Part shown: positions 1-6,204 of the stretch, in pieces
Layout: each line of letters starts with the position of its first letter
Numbering within the stretch: the stretch's first letter is position 1
NCBI GenBank assembly: GCA_003176075.1
Contig: PSRN01000047.1
Location: 1 to 10,231, forward strand
Origin: Bdellovibrio sp.
GTDB taxonomy: Bacteria > Bdellovibrionota > Bdellovibrionia > Bdellovibrionales > Bdellovibrionaceae
DNA: 10,231 nucleotides
Direction: 5' to 3'
The notes under the pieces: generated by a model
What the model saw: only the letters and a program-made list of their open reading frames with translations
The model's database searches: none
Told to the model about the DNA's origin: nothing
Position numbers and translations under genes: made by a program

Positions 1-988
1 CACGATCGCCATGCGGCCCACAAGGTCGGCAGAAAAGTCCCGGGCGCTCGGCCACGGCGGTCCACCGGCCCCAGGGGCGAAAGCCAGCAGCCAGAGTGGT
101 GGGCCCGAAAATACTCAGAATGGGAATGCCAGCGACAGCCGCAAGATGTTGCCCACCGCTGTCATTGGCGACCGCGCCCTCACAGCGAGCCAGAATGGCG
201 AGAGTTTCCAAAAGAGTGCACTGGCCAGCCAAGGACCGCGTGGCCGGGCATTTGGTTGCAAGGTTGTGACAGAGTTCCGCTTCGTCGACTCCCCCCATCC
301 ACAGCACGGAAAAGCCTTGTCGGTCGATGCGTTCGGCGAGCTCACAAAAGCCATTCGTCGACCATTGCTTGGTCGCCCACACGCTTCCCGGGAAGATGGC
401 CCACGTCCCGCTGGTCACCGCCGTCGGGGGAGGATGGGCCAGCAAAATCGATCGGCAATCAATGGAAATTTCTTTCCGAATCGGCGGCAAAAGACCCGCC
501 TCGCCACGGGCATTCCAGTTGACACGTTGAAGATCGTTCCAGGATCTGGCGAGTTGTGGCACCACCGCGGTGATCAATGACCATTGCTTCAACGCCTCCG
601 GCACCAGGGCCTTCCCCACCCTGTGGCTGAAGAAAAGCCAGGAGAACCAGTCCTCGGAATAGCCGATTTTTGCCTCCGCCTTGAGGCTGTTGACCAGCAG
701 TTTTGAACGCAAGGACGGATGGGGACAAAAAATCCATTCATAAGAAGAATCTCTCAGTCGAGCGGTCAGCTCTTCATAGCTCTTCGAATCCCCCTTACGG
801 ACTTCCCAAACTTCGTCGGCGTAACCCAGCGCCTTCATCAACAACGCAAAACCTTGGCGCGTGACCAAGTGAATGGGTGATTCAGGCCGCTGACGTCGAA
901 TTTCCTTAAGGAGAGCCCCACTCAGCAGCACGTCCCCCAGGAATGCGGTTTGAATCACCAGGATGGGTTTTCCGGAATCATGTCGCAC
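1..988 (-). CDS. Glycosyltransferase family 9, lipopolysaccharide heptosyltransferase-like (3' end outside window)
   Basis: Predicted to transfer a heptose or similar sugar from a nucleotide-sugar donor to the LPS core on the inner membrane's cytoplasmic face. The frame stays open for 329 codons to the left edge, so the C-terminus is missing. It starts at GTG. A GAGGA ribosome-binding site about 7 nt upstream overlaps the TGA of the preceding GT9 gene, and the nearby ATG at 1000 hits a stop after seven codons. The N-terminus PILVIQTAFLGDVLLSGALL (residues 8-27) is the GT9 opening strand and Gly-Asp loop. FPGSVWATKQWS (199-210) and NDSGGQHLAAVAGIP (275-289) are the donor-site motifs of this family. 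A CRPCGPHG segment near residue 320 is also typical. Spacing to the upstream GT9 gene is 9 nt, so the two are probably co-transcribed. Family assignment is firm; the exact acceptor (WaaF-, WaaC- or WaaQ-like) cannot be told from this sequence. Confidence 0.88.
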   Translation of the reverse strand, partial: MRHDSGKPILVIQTAFLGDVLLSGALLKEIRRQRPESPIHLVTRQGFALLMKALGYADEVWEVRKGDSKSYEELTARLRDSSYEWIFCPHPSLRSKLLVNSLKAEAKIGYSEDWFSWLFFSHRVGKALVPEALKQWSLITAVVPQLARSWNDLQRVNWNARGEAGLLPPIRKEISIDCRSILLAHPPPTAVTSGTWAIFPGSVWATKQWSTNGFCELAERIDRQGFSVLWMGGVDEAELCHNLATKCPATRSLAGQCTLLETLAILARCEGAVANDSGGQHLAAVAGIPILSIFGPTTLAAGFRPWGRWTAVAERPGLFCRPCGPHGDR

Positions 989-997
989 GGTTTGTCC

Positions 998-2146
998 TCA
1001 TTGAGCGTGGGCGGCAGCGCCACCACGGGTGAGTTTAGAGACCATTTTAAACACCGCTTGGCGTATCTTTTCGAGAGGAATTCGATCGTAACACATGGTG
1101 ACTTGCCGGCAACTGGCCTGCCAACAGGGACAGCAAGAAACTTCAGCCTGAAGAGATACCCCGCGATCAAAGAGATCGATTTCCTGCGGGCAGGTCGGAC
1201 CAAACCAAACCACAACTCCTTTTCGCCAGGCAATGGCCAGGTGCAGGCCGAGGGAATCTCCAGTGATGACGATATCACAGGCCGCGACACTTTGTGCTCC
1301 ATCGCGAATTCCGAGATCGGTGTTGGAACAATGAATTGGAAACCCCGCCGCGATCCGCTGGTTCCGCAGCCTGTCCTCGCGACCTCCCAAAAGAACGATG
1401 TTCCGCAAATCATGACGGAGCAAGTCCGCAATCACTTGGCGGTGGAATTCGACCGTCCATTTTTTTGCCGGCATCAATGAACTGCAACCGGTATTGATTC
1501 CAATAATGGGCTGGTCGATGTCATTTCGCCAGGCACGCGCGCGCCGGCGAACCTCCGACCATTCGTCCTCATGCAAGTGCAGGTTGTATTCGTCACGCTG
1601 GTAAGGAAGTTCAAGCGCCTCGGCCAGCAACTGCGTCTCCGGCTTTTGGTTCTGAAAGAACTTTCTCTCGTTGGAAAGGCCGAGCTGCCACAATTCCTCC
1701 GCCGCCGGTGTCGCCGGCAGGATTCCACCAGTTCTTTCCGAAGCCACAAATCCATGGATCTGATCCGCTTGTGTGTTCTTCAACACACCGTACGCCCGCA
1801 GTGACTTATCCAACACGAACGCGACATCAAAATGCAGGGCTTTGAGTTGAAGCAAATCCCCATGATTGGATGAAAGCACCCGATCAATGAGTGGGTGTCC
1901 GGCAAGCATCTGGTCCATCGGCGCGTCGGTGACCCACGTGATGTGCGCGCGATGAAATTTCCGTCTGATCGGAGCCAGAAGAGACGTCGAGCGAACGACG
2001 GCCCCTTGCGCCCCCAAATGAATGATTAGAATGGACGTCTGGATTTCATCTTTTGAGGGGCAGTCGGGCGAGCAAATTTCCGAATGGCCGCAGGGCCGGT
2101 ATCCGCTAAAGTATCTGCATCCTGTCACGGGTCCTGACTTTTCCAC
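998..2146 (-). CDS. Glycosyltransferase family 9 protein with N- and C-terminal cysteine clusters
   Basis: A 382-residue GT9 (heptosyltransferase-type) enzyme. The first Rossmann strand is SILIIHLGAQGAVVRSTSLL (residues 38-57). GINTGCSS (216-223), VLLGGREDRLRNQ (251-263) and TGDSLGLHLAIAWRKG (295-310) are the donor-site motifs, with Asp-Ser as in the family's DSxxxH element. Ahead of the first strand sit four cysteines (10, 19, 25, 29), and near the C-terminus are five more (338, 339, 341, 346, 352). This suggests a metal or Fe-S site, which is my inference. The start is GTG at 2146, preceded by GAGGA at 9 nt spacing; an in-frame TGA lies just upstream. A second in-frame GTG is six codons further in, still ahead of Cys10. 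The last residues, RGGAAAHAQ, are coded by a GC-rich hairpin repeat (1006-1027) and look like an extension. This gene is followed after 9 nt by a second GT9 gene. I recall similar Cys-rich GT9 proteins in Bdellovibrio-like bacteria. Confidence 0.87.
   Translation of the reverse strand: MEKSGPVTGCRYFSGYRPCGHSEICSPDCPSKDEIQTSILIIHLGAQGAVVRSTSLLAPIRRKFHRAHITWVTDAPMDQMLAGHPLIDRVLSSNHGDLLQLKALHFDVAFVLDKSLRAYGVLKNTQADQIHGFVASERTGGILPATPAAEELWQLGLSNERKFFQNQKPETQLLAEALELPYQRDEYNLHLHEDEWSEVRRRARAWRNDIDQPIIGINTGCSSLMPAKKWTVEFHRQVIADLLRHDLRNIVLLGGREDRLRNQRIAAGFPIHCSNTDLGIRDGAQSVAACDIVITGDSLGLHLAIAWRKGVVVWFGPTCPQEIDLFDRGVSLQAEVSCCPCWQASCRQVTMCYDRIPLEKIRQAVFKMVSKLTRGGAAAHAQ
1006..1027 (+). repeat. 22-nt palindromic repeat, copy A (end of GT9 gene)
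   Basis: Left arm CGTGGGCGGC, loop AGC, right arm GCCACCACG, followed by GGTG. It folds into a stem with one bulged G and one mispair. The same element with loop GAA and one compensating base lies at 7265-7286, also followed by GGTG. Here it codes the final Ala/His-rich residues of the upstream GT9 protein. The core GCGTGGGCGGC recurs in the same orientation at 5162, 5195, 5756 and 9976. Confidence 0.6.
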
Positions 2147-2186
2147 GGATCCTGTTCCTCGAATTCATCAAAATTTCGCTCCTTTC

Positions 2187-2192
2187 ATTGTA
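2187..2192 (-). promoter_or_regulatory. Possible -10 element for the GT9 operon
   Basis: On the minus strand this reads TACAAT, one base off the sigma70 consensus, 41 nt from the GTG start at 2146. No convincing -35 hexamer is found at 15-18 nt. Downstream of it lie AAAGGAG (2179-2185) and an ATG (2168) that opens a 20-codon ORF ending at 2106. That ORF overlaps the GT9 start in another frame and could be a coupled leader peptide. Confidence 0.3.
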
Positions 2193-2261
2193 GTGATTTC
2201 GAGGAAGGAAAACCCGGTCTGAAGATCAGGCTTCGCAAAATTCAGTCTTTGGGCCAGCCCC

Positions 2262-2304
2262 GACATACTCGTGGCACGGCGGAGGTGCCGAAGGCACCGA
2301 TGTC
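2262..2304 (+). repeat. GC-rich compound hairpin in the intergenic region
   Basis: The 151-nt gap between the GT9 gene and the nucleotidyltransferase gene contains nested inverted repeats. GACAT (2262-2266) pairs with ATGTC (2300-2304). Inside it GGTGCC (2284-2289) and GGCACC (2293-2298) form a perfect 6-bp stem with a GAA loop. GGCAC at 2273-2277 could pair instead with GTGCC at 2285-2289, so two folds compete. There is no T-run on either side, so it does not look like an ordinary intrinsic terminator. GGAGGTGCCGA (2281-2291) recurs exactly at 8870-8880 inside thrA, suggesting a dispersed palindromic element. Confidence 0.5.
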
Positions 2305-2343
2305 AGCCTTGTTTTAGCGCAGCCTGCAAGAAAACCGTTTATA

Positions 2344-2373
2344 GGTACTGTATATACTAGTATATACTGAACC
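2344..2373 (+). promoter_or_regulatory. 30-bp palindromic operator overlapping the promoter of the NTase/RHH pair
   Basis: The core GTATATACTAGTATATAC (2350-2367) is a perfect 18-bp palindrome. The symmetry extends to 2344-2373 with only two mispairs (2347/2370 and 2349/2368), and its right edge touches the ATG at 2374. It contains two TATACT hexamers (2353-2358 and 2363-2368), each one base off the -10 consensus. With the second as -10, transcription would begin at or within a base or two of the start codon; I see no Shine-Dalgarno sequence. No clear -35 is present. Short TA-rich palindromes are typical RHH repressor sites, and an RHH protein is the second gene of this operon, so autoregulation is the natural inference. 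Confidence 0.7.
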
Positions 2374-2880
2374 ATGCTCTTGTATGAGGTGACGGATTCT
2401 TTGGAAAAGGCCCACGTCAAATACGCCATTGCTGGCGGTTACGCGCTTGCCCTGCATGGAATCGTGCGAGCCACGATGGACGTTGATTTGATTATTTCCC
2501 TGTCCAAAGAAGGCCTTGAATCCGCTGAAAAGGCGCTGAAAACCATTGGGCTGCAGTCTCGGTTGCCTATTCGCGCCATTGATGTTTTCACCATGCGAGA
2601 AGAATACGTCAAGAAAAGGAATCTTCTGGCATGGTCCTTCGTGGATTACAACGATCCTACACGCCAGGTTGATATTCTCATTTTTCGCGATTTTGCAGAG
2701 GTTAAAGTCGAAAAAATCAGTGTGGCCGGACGCAAGATCTCGGTGCTTGCGGCCGACGATCTCTTGAAAATGAAAATGGTCGCCGCCAGACCGCAAGACT
2801 TGGTCGACGCCGAGAATCTGAAGAGGTTGACCGCGACTAAGGCCCTGCACGCACGAGGCGCGCGTAAGAAGGGAAAATAA
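2374..2880 (+). CDS. Small nucleotidyltransferase, MNT/AbiEii-like (putative toxin-like partner)
   Basis: A 168-residue protein with the minimal polymerase-beta nucleotidyltransferase fold. GGYALALHGIVRAT (21-34) is followed by the metal-binding pair D36-V-D38, and the third acidic residue is probably D100 in RQVDILI. KMKMVAARPQDLVDAENL (132-149) matches the K...R.xDxxD helix found in AbiEii-type and related accessory nucleotidyltransferases. The catalytic acids look intact, so it should be active in transferring nucleotides to a protein or RNA target. The target is not evident. No ribosome-binding site precedes the ATG; a palindromic operator abuts it. The stop codon overlaps the next ATG (TAATG), coupling it to the RHH gene. 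Toxin-first order is as in BrnT-BrnA-type modules. The pair is on the opposite strand from all its neighbours and looks AT-richer, suggesting an acquired module. A role as antitoxin, or unrelated to a TA system, remains possible. Confidence 0.82.
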   Translation: MLLYEVTDSLEKAHVKYAIAGGYALALHGIVRATMDVDLIISLSKEGLESAEKALKTIGLQSRLPIRAIDVFTMREEYVKKRNLLAWSFVDYNDPTRQVDILIFRDFAEVKVEKISVAGRKISVLAADDLLKMKMVAARPQDLVDAENLKRLTATKALHARGARKKGK

Positions 2881-3122
2881 TGAAGCATCAGAAAGCTAAG
2901 AAAGTAAAAGGAGAGGAAAAGTCTTTTTTACCCGAAGAGGCGGTCCGTTTCCTTGATGATCTTCGTACCTTATCCGGGCAAATCGATGAACCCACGATCG
3001 CCATTAGTCTGCGAGTCCCTGCCAATGTCTTACGTGCGGTAAAAAGCAAAGCAAGACTAAACGGTCAAAAATATCAAAGCTTAATCGTCCGGTATATTCG
3101 GCGCGGACTGCAGGAGAAATGA
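2880..3122 (+). CDS. Ribbon-helix-helix (CopG/BrnA-like) protein, putative antitoxin and autorepressor
   Basis: An 80-residue basic protein. Residues 39-47 (TIAISLRVP) form the DNA-contacting strand, 48-60 (ANVLRAVKSKARL) helix A, NGQ the turn, and 65-79 (YQSLIVRYIRRGLQE) helix B. This is the CopG/MetJ/Arc-type fold, which binds DNA as a dimer at short palindromes. The first 38 residues are charged and probably flexible, fitting a partner-binding arm. The ATG overlaps the TAA of the nucleotidyltransferase by one base, with AAGG about 9 nt upstream, so translation is coupled. By analogy with RHH antitoxins it probably represses the operator at 2344-2373 and binds the nucleotidyltransferase; neither is shown by the sequence itself. 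The gene ends 21 bp before the convergent transglutaminase stop codon. Confidence 0.8.
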   Translation: MKHQKAKKVKGEEKSFLPEEAVRFLDDLRTLSGQIDEPTIAISLRVPANVLRAVKSKARLNGQKYQSLIVRYIRRGLQEK

Positions 3123-3143
3123 TTCCCGAGGCTGGTGCAGTCC
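3105..3143. terminator. Inverted repeat at a convergent gene junction, possible weak bidirectional terminator
   Basis: GGACTGCA (3105-3112) and TGCAGTCC (3136-3143) are perfect 8-bp arms separated by 23 nt, lying across the end of the RHH gene and the gap to the convergent transglutaminase gene. Position suits a bidirectional terminator, but the loop is long and there is no T-run on either strand, so function is uncertain. Confidence 0.3.
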
Positions 3144-4244
3144 TCAATAACGTTCCGGCAACACCTTCGCACTGAAAGAATATCCCGATTCGGCTGAGTC
3201 CATTGAAGTGGGAGGAAATTCTCCGCTGAAGAGAAGCGGGGACATCAGATAATTGACCTTCTTTCCAGTGGCTAATTGAAAATCCCTCCCATAGTTGTAG
3301 GCGACCCAATTGCCTTCCCATGCGCCAAAAAAGCGGGGGCGCAACTCTTTGAGGCGAGCGTCTTGGGGGCTCAATTCCTCATCACGGATGATCGCTCGAA
3401 CATCCACGGGATCCACCGGGAACCAGGCCTTTTTGATTTTCGAGTAGTACTCCGCTCGACCGTGTTGCGCCTTCGCCGCGTCTTCGGCCTTTTTCAAAGA
3501 TTTCGGGCGAGTGGAGGGTGTAATTCGAAGGCCCCAAACCTCGCGAGCCGGAATTCCTGCCGCTCTTGCCAAGCCGACAAAAAGGGCATTGGGATCCGCG
3601 CATTTTTCGCTCGAACGAGTCGCCGTAGCCTTGGAATCCGTCGGCAACATGGTCTTCAAGTCAACCTCCCCACAGGTGCTGGAACGCAAATCAGGAAGGC
3701 TATTGTCAACGAGCCAATCATAAATGGCCTTCGCTTTTTCATCCGGATCTGAAAGACCCTTCGTGATCTTTTCGGCGGTTTCTTTCACCTCTCCATCCGT
3801 CTGAATATGCTCCGTGGTCCGCAAGAAAGACGGATCGGCGGATTTTGCCGGCACTCCGGAATCACGATCCGAAATTGAAATGACTTGCCACAGTCGAAGA
3901 GAGGGTTTGTCGATTTGAACCCAGTGGGCATGGAATAGACGCACGGAATCCCCGGACTTATTCAATGGAACAACTTCTTCCTTTACCCAGGTGGCATTCG
4001 ATTCGTATTTTTCACTCAGCAATTTTTGATAATTAGCGTTTTCAAAGGGCAAGGGAATGAATAAATCCAGTGTCCCCGCTTGAACCTTGGGTCGGTAGTC
4101 TTGCACCAGTTCCACCTTTCGCGCAGGGGCGACGGCATCGGCCTGGGAATTAACAATTGCAGTGACGGCAAAGAAGATCACAGATAAATAGTTGATAGGC
4201 TTCCTCCTTGGTGATCCAACTATGTTGACTCTGCACGGATCCAC
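3144..4244 (-). CDS. Exported transglutaminase-like cysteine protein
   Basis: A transglutaminase-core (papain-like fold) protein of 366 residues in the longest frame. The probable catalytic triad is C215 (EKCADPNALFVGLARAAGIPAR), H261 (QHGRAEYY) and D279 (WFPVDPVDV). Members of this family act as proteases, peptidoglycan-linked hydrolases or cross-linkers; the substrate here is unknown. A signal peptide is visible: basic RRK (13-15), hydrophobic core NYLSVIFFAVTAIV (18-31), then ADA (35-37) as a likely cleavage site, so the protein should be periplasmic or secreted. The start is doubtful. The listed GTG (4244) overlaps the LOG gene by 25 nt and has no good ribosome-binding site. A perfect AAGGAGG (4203-4209) lies inside the frame, coding the Arg pair of the signal peptide, and sits 6 nt before an ATC (4196). 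A non-standard ATC start would leave a very short signal peptide without positive charge. It is the last gene of the thr operon. Confidence 0.75.
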   Translation of the reverse strand: MDPCRVNIVGSPRRKPINYLSVIFFAVTAIVNSQADAVAPARKVELVQDYRPKVQAGTLDLFIPLPFENANYQKLLSEKYESNATWVKEEVVPLNKSGDSVRLFHAHWVQIDKPSLRLWQVISISDRDSGVPAKSADPSFLRTTEHIQTDGEVKETAEKITKGLSDPDEKAKAIYDWLVDNSLPDLRSSTCGEVDLKTMLPTDSKATATRSSEKCADPNALFVGLARAAGIPAREVWGLRITPSTRPKSLKKAEDAAKAQHGRAEYYSKIKKAWFPVDPVDVRAIIRDEELSPQDARLKELRPRFFGAWEGNWVAYNYGRDFQLATGKKVNYLMSPLLFSGEFPPTSMDSAESGYSFSAKVLPERY

Positions 4245-4816
4245 TTTTTGACGTCGGGTGCTTTGTAGGACTTCATCCGAGACAGCAAATCCGGAATGTT
4301 GTCTCCCATAATAGCCGTTTGCTGAAGCTCCGGTTTGAGAAAACCCGAACGAACCATCTGCTCAATCTGCCGCAGCAGAGGATCGTAAAATCCGCCGACG
4401 TTCAAGAAGCCAACGGGAAATTTGTGCAGACCCAGGTGTTGCCATGTGTTGATTTCAAACACCTCGTCGAGCGTTCCGAATCCGCCGGGTAGAGCGATAA
4501 AACCTTGGGACAACTCGAACATTTTGAGTTTGCGCTCATGCATCGAGGAACAAATGATGAGCTCCGAAAGTCCGCTGTGCGCAATTTCCTTGTCCTGAAG
4601 AAATTGTGGGATAACGCCGATGACGCGGCCCTGACTTTGGAGCGCGGAATCGGCAATTTCACCCATAAGTCCAACCCGGGCTCCACCGTAAACGAGGGTG
4701 ATCCCCTCTTCGGCAAGAGTACGCCCCAGCGCCCGAGCGCTTTGGGCAAAGACAGGGTCGTTGCCGACGTTCGATCCACAAAAGACACTCACTGACTTCA
4801 TCACGTTAGAATTCAC
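4220..4816 (-). CDS. LOG-family protein (TIGR00730), cytokinin riboside 5'-monophosphate phosphoribohydrolase-like
   Basis: A 198-residue Rossmann-fold protein of the LOG (Lonely Guy) family, which cleaves the N-glycosidic bond of (cytokinin) nucleoside 5'-monophosphates, releasing the base and ribose 5-phosphate. The signature PGGFGTLDEVFE (110-121) is complete, with M92-H-E-R95-K96 ahead of it providing the conserved Arg and Lys. VFCGSNVG (11-18) and YGGARVGLMG (43-52) form the nucleotide-binding loops; the usual YGGG has Ala in its last place. The GTG start at 4816 is favoured because GGAGG (minus strand, 4824-4828) lies 7 nt upstream and the start overlaps the thrC stop as GTGA. The internal ATG at 4801 has no ribosome-binding site. 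In bacteria such proteins are often of unknown true substrate. Linkage to threonine genes has no obvious metabolic explanation. Confidence 0.88.
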   Translation of the reverse strand: MNSNVMKSVSVFCGSNVGNDPVFAQSARALGRTLAEEGITLVYGGARVGLMGEIADSALQSQGRVIGVIPQFLQDKEIAHSGLSELIICSSMHERKLKMFELSQGFIALPGGFGTLDEVFEINTWQHLGLHKFPVGFLNVGGFYDPLLRQIEQMVRSGFLKPELQQTAIMGDNIPDLLSRMKSYKAPDVKKWIRAEST

Positions 4817-6204
4817 TGCAAAACCTCCAATGAGCGTTCAAAAGCCGAACGGAAAGACGCCAAGTCAGGTTCAATGATCTTAAAACTCTCCTGGCGTTGT
4901 AGGATTTCGGTCAACGCTCGAGGCACGTCAACGGCTTGACCAATAAGTGGTTCCACAATCGTTTCAAACTTGGCGGGATGGGCTGTGGCCACCAAAATCC
5001 AACCGAGGGGACGGAGATCATTGGGCAAATGACGGTAAAGATAAGAAGCGGTCGCCGTATGGGGACAGAGGATGACCTTTTCGTGCTCAAAGGCCCTGCG
5101 GATCTCCTTGCGGATCTCCTCATCAGCGACGGACCGAGAAAAAGAAAATCTTCGCAGAATGGCGTGGGCGGCGCCGGCCAAGTCGGTGCCTCCTGCGTGG
5201 GCGGCGGCGTTGTTTGCCACATCGTTTGCCGCGTCTTTCGCCGAATAGAGATGAAACAATCTTTCGATGTTGCTGGGATTGCCAACATCCATGGCATTGG
5301 CCAGAGTGGGAATCGACGGTTGAGGTTGCCAACGCCCCGATTGAAAGAAATCTGGAATGGGTCGATTGGCGTTGGTCGCAAGTCCAATCTTGCCGATCGG
5401 AGCCCCCATTTCCTTCGCATAAAACGCGCCCATCGCGTTGCCGAGATTTCCCGCTGGAATAATCACGTTCGCCGTTTTTCCCGACTCACGAAAATATTTT
5501 TCCGCGGCATAGATATAGTATGCCATTTGCGGAAGAAGCCGGCCGATGTTGATGCTGTTGGCGGAGGTGAGTGTTTCACGTCGCGGAAAATCCCGGTCGG
5601 CAAAAGCTTCTTTTACAATTCTCTGACAATCATCAAAGCTGCCCTTCACCGCAAAAGCCTGGACATTCCCTCCCCAGGCCGTCAGTTGGTGTTGTTGACG
5701 GCTCGCGACTTTCCCCAGTGGAAACAGCACTGAGACGCGAAAGCCGCGACGGCCAGCGTGGGCGGCATGAAACGCGGCCGCCACCGCCCCACCCGTGTCG
5801 CCCGAAGTGGCCACAAGAATGTTTTTTTCCCCCCGCCCCTGCATTCTCGCCATCACTGCTGCCAGGAAGCGCGCGCCAAAATCCTTAAAAGCCAAAGTGG
5901 GCCCATGAAAAAGTTCAAGAATGGAAGCGTGATCATCAAACCGTTTGAGCAAAACTGGAAAATCGAAAGCTTCTTCACAGATCGCCGGAAGGTGAGACAC
6001 AAGGGAATCGTTCGCAAAAAAAGGTGCGAGCACACGGGCGGCGACCCGGGAAAAACCGGCGTCGATCTCAAGCTGTTGTGTTGCAAGGCGCGGGAGGGCT
6101 TGCGGGACAAATAGGCCCCCATCGGGAGCAAGACCCAGCTCCAGGGCTTCGCTGAGACTGAATTCAGATCCGGCGTTCCCGCTCCGCGTGCTGATGAATT
6201 TCAT
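4813..6204 (-). CDS. thrC: Threonine synthase
   Basis: The PLP-dependent enzyme converts O-phosphohomoserine to L-threonine in the cytoplasm, the last step of the pathway. The 463-residue protein has the N-terminal STRSGN...FSLSEALELGLAPDGGLFVP segment (5-34). The PLP-binding lysine is K107 in HGPTLAFKDFG, with SGDTGGA at 134-140, the phosphate loop AGNLGNAMGA at 251-260 and DVGNPSN at 306-312. The ATG overlaps the thrB stop (ATGA), and the stop overlaps the LOG gene start (GTGA), so the three are translationally coupled. Residues 322-350 (5155-5241) form an Ala/His/Asn-rich insertion with internal repeats, absent from the usual family as I recall it. A smaller AAHAG stretch lies at 147-151. 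Catalytic motifs are intact, so the enzyme should be active. Confidence 0.95.
   Translation of the reverse strand: MKFISTRSGNAGSEFSLSEALELGLAPDGGLFVPQALPRLATQQLEIDAGFSRVAARVLAPFFANDSLVSHLPAICEEAFDFPVLLKRFDDHASILELFHGPTLAFKDFGARFLAAVMARMQGRGEKNILVATSGDTGGAVAAAFHAAHAGRRGFRVSVLFPLGKVASRQQHQLTAWGGNVQAFAVKGSFDDCQRIVKEAFADRDFPRRETLTSANSINIGRLLPQMAYYIYAAEKYFRESGKTANVIIPAGNLGNAMGAFYAKEMGAPIGKIGLATNANRPIPDFFQSGRWQPQPSIPTLANAMDVGNPSNIERLFHLYSAKDAANDVANNAAAHAGGTDLAGAAHAILRRFSFSRSVADEEIRKEIRRAFEHEKVILCPHTATASYLYRHLPNDLRPLGWILVATAHPAKFETIVEPLIGQAVDVPRALTEILQRQESFKIIEPDLASFRSAFERSLEVLQ
5155..5241 (-). repeat. In-frame repeat-rich insertion in thrC
   Basis: Codes residues 322-350 of threonine synthase, rich in Ala, Asn, His and Gly. 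It contains two exact copies of the 11-mer GCCGCCCACGC (minus strand; plus-strand coordinates 5162-5172 and 5195-5205), 33 nt apart, both read as Ala-Ala-His-Ala. Upstream are two near-copies of a 12-nt unit (GCGGCAAACGAT, GTGGCAAACAAC). The segment sits between the DVGNPSN motif and the conserved DEEI helix, where a surface loop is expected. Confidence 0.55.

Noticed and set aside
11..580. Plus-strand ORF of 189 codons, with others at 256-522 and 327-530
   Set aside because: It is antisense to a GT9 gene whose minus-strand frame shows clear family motifs; the plus-strand product has no recognisable domain or ribosome-binding site.
2262..2304. Intergenic hairpin considered as an intrinsic terminator or riboswitch
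   Set aside because: No T-run follows on either strand and no known riboswitch core could be recognised.
2314..2850. Minus-strand ORF of 178 codons opposite the nucleotidyltransferase
   Set aside because: The plus strand shows an intact nucleotidyltransferase motif series and an operator; the antisense product has no recognisable features.
4936..5733. Plus-strand ORF of 265 codons antisense to thrC
   Set aside because: Its translation has no recognisable fold and the opposite strand encodes unmistakable threonine synthase; GC-rich codon usage produces long shadows.
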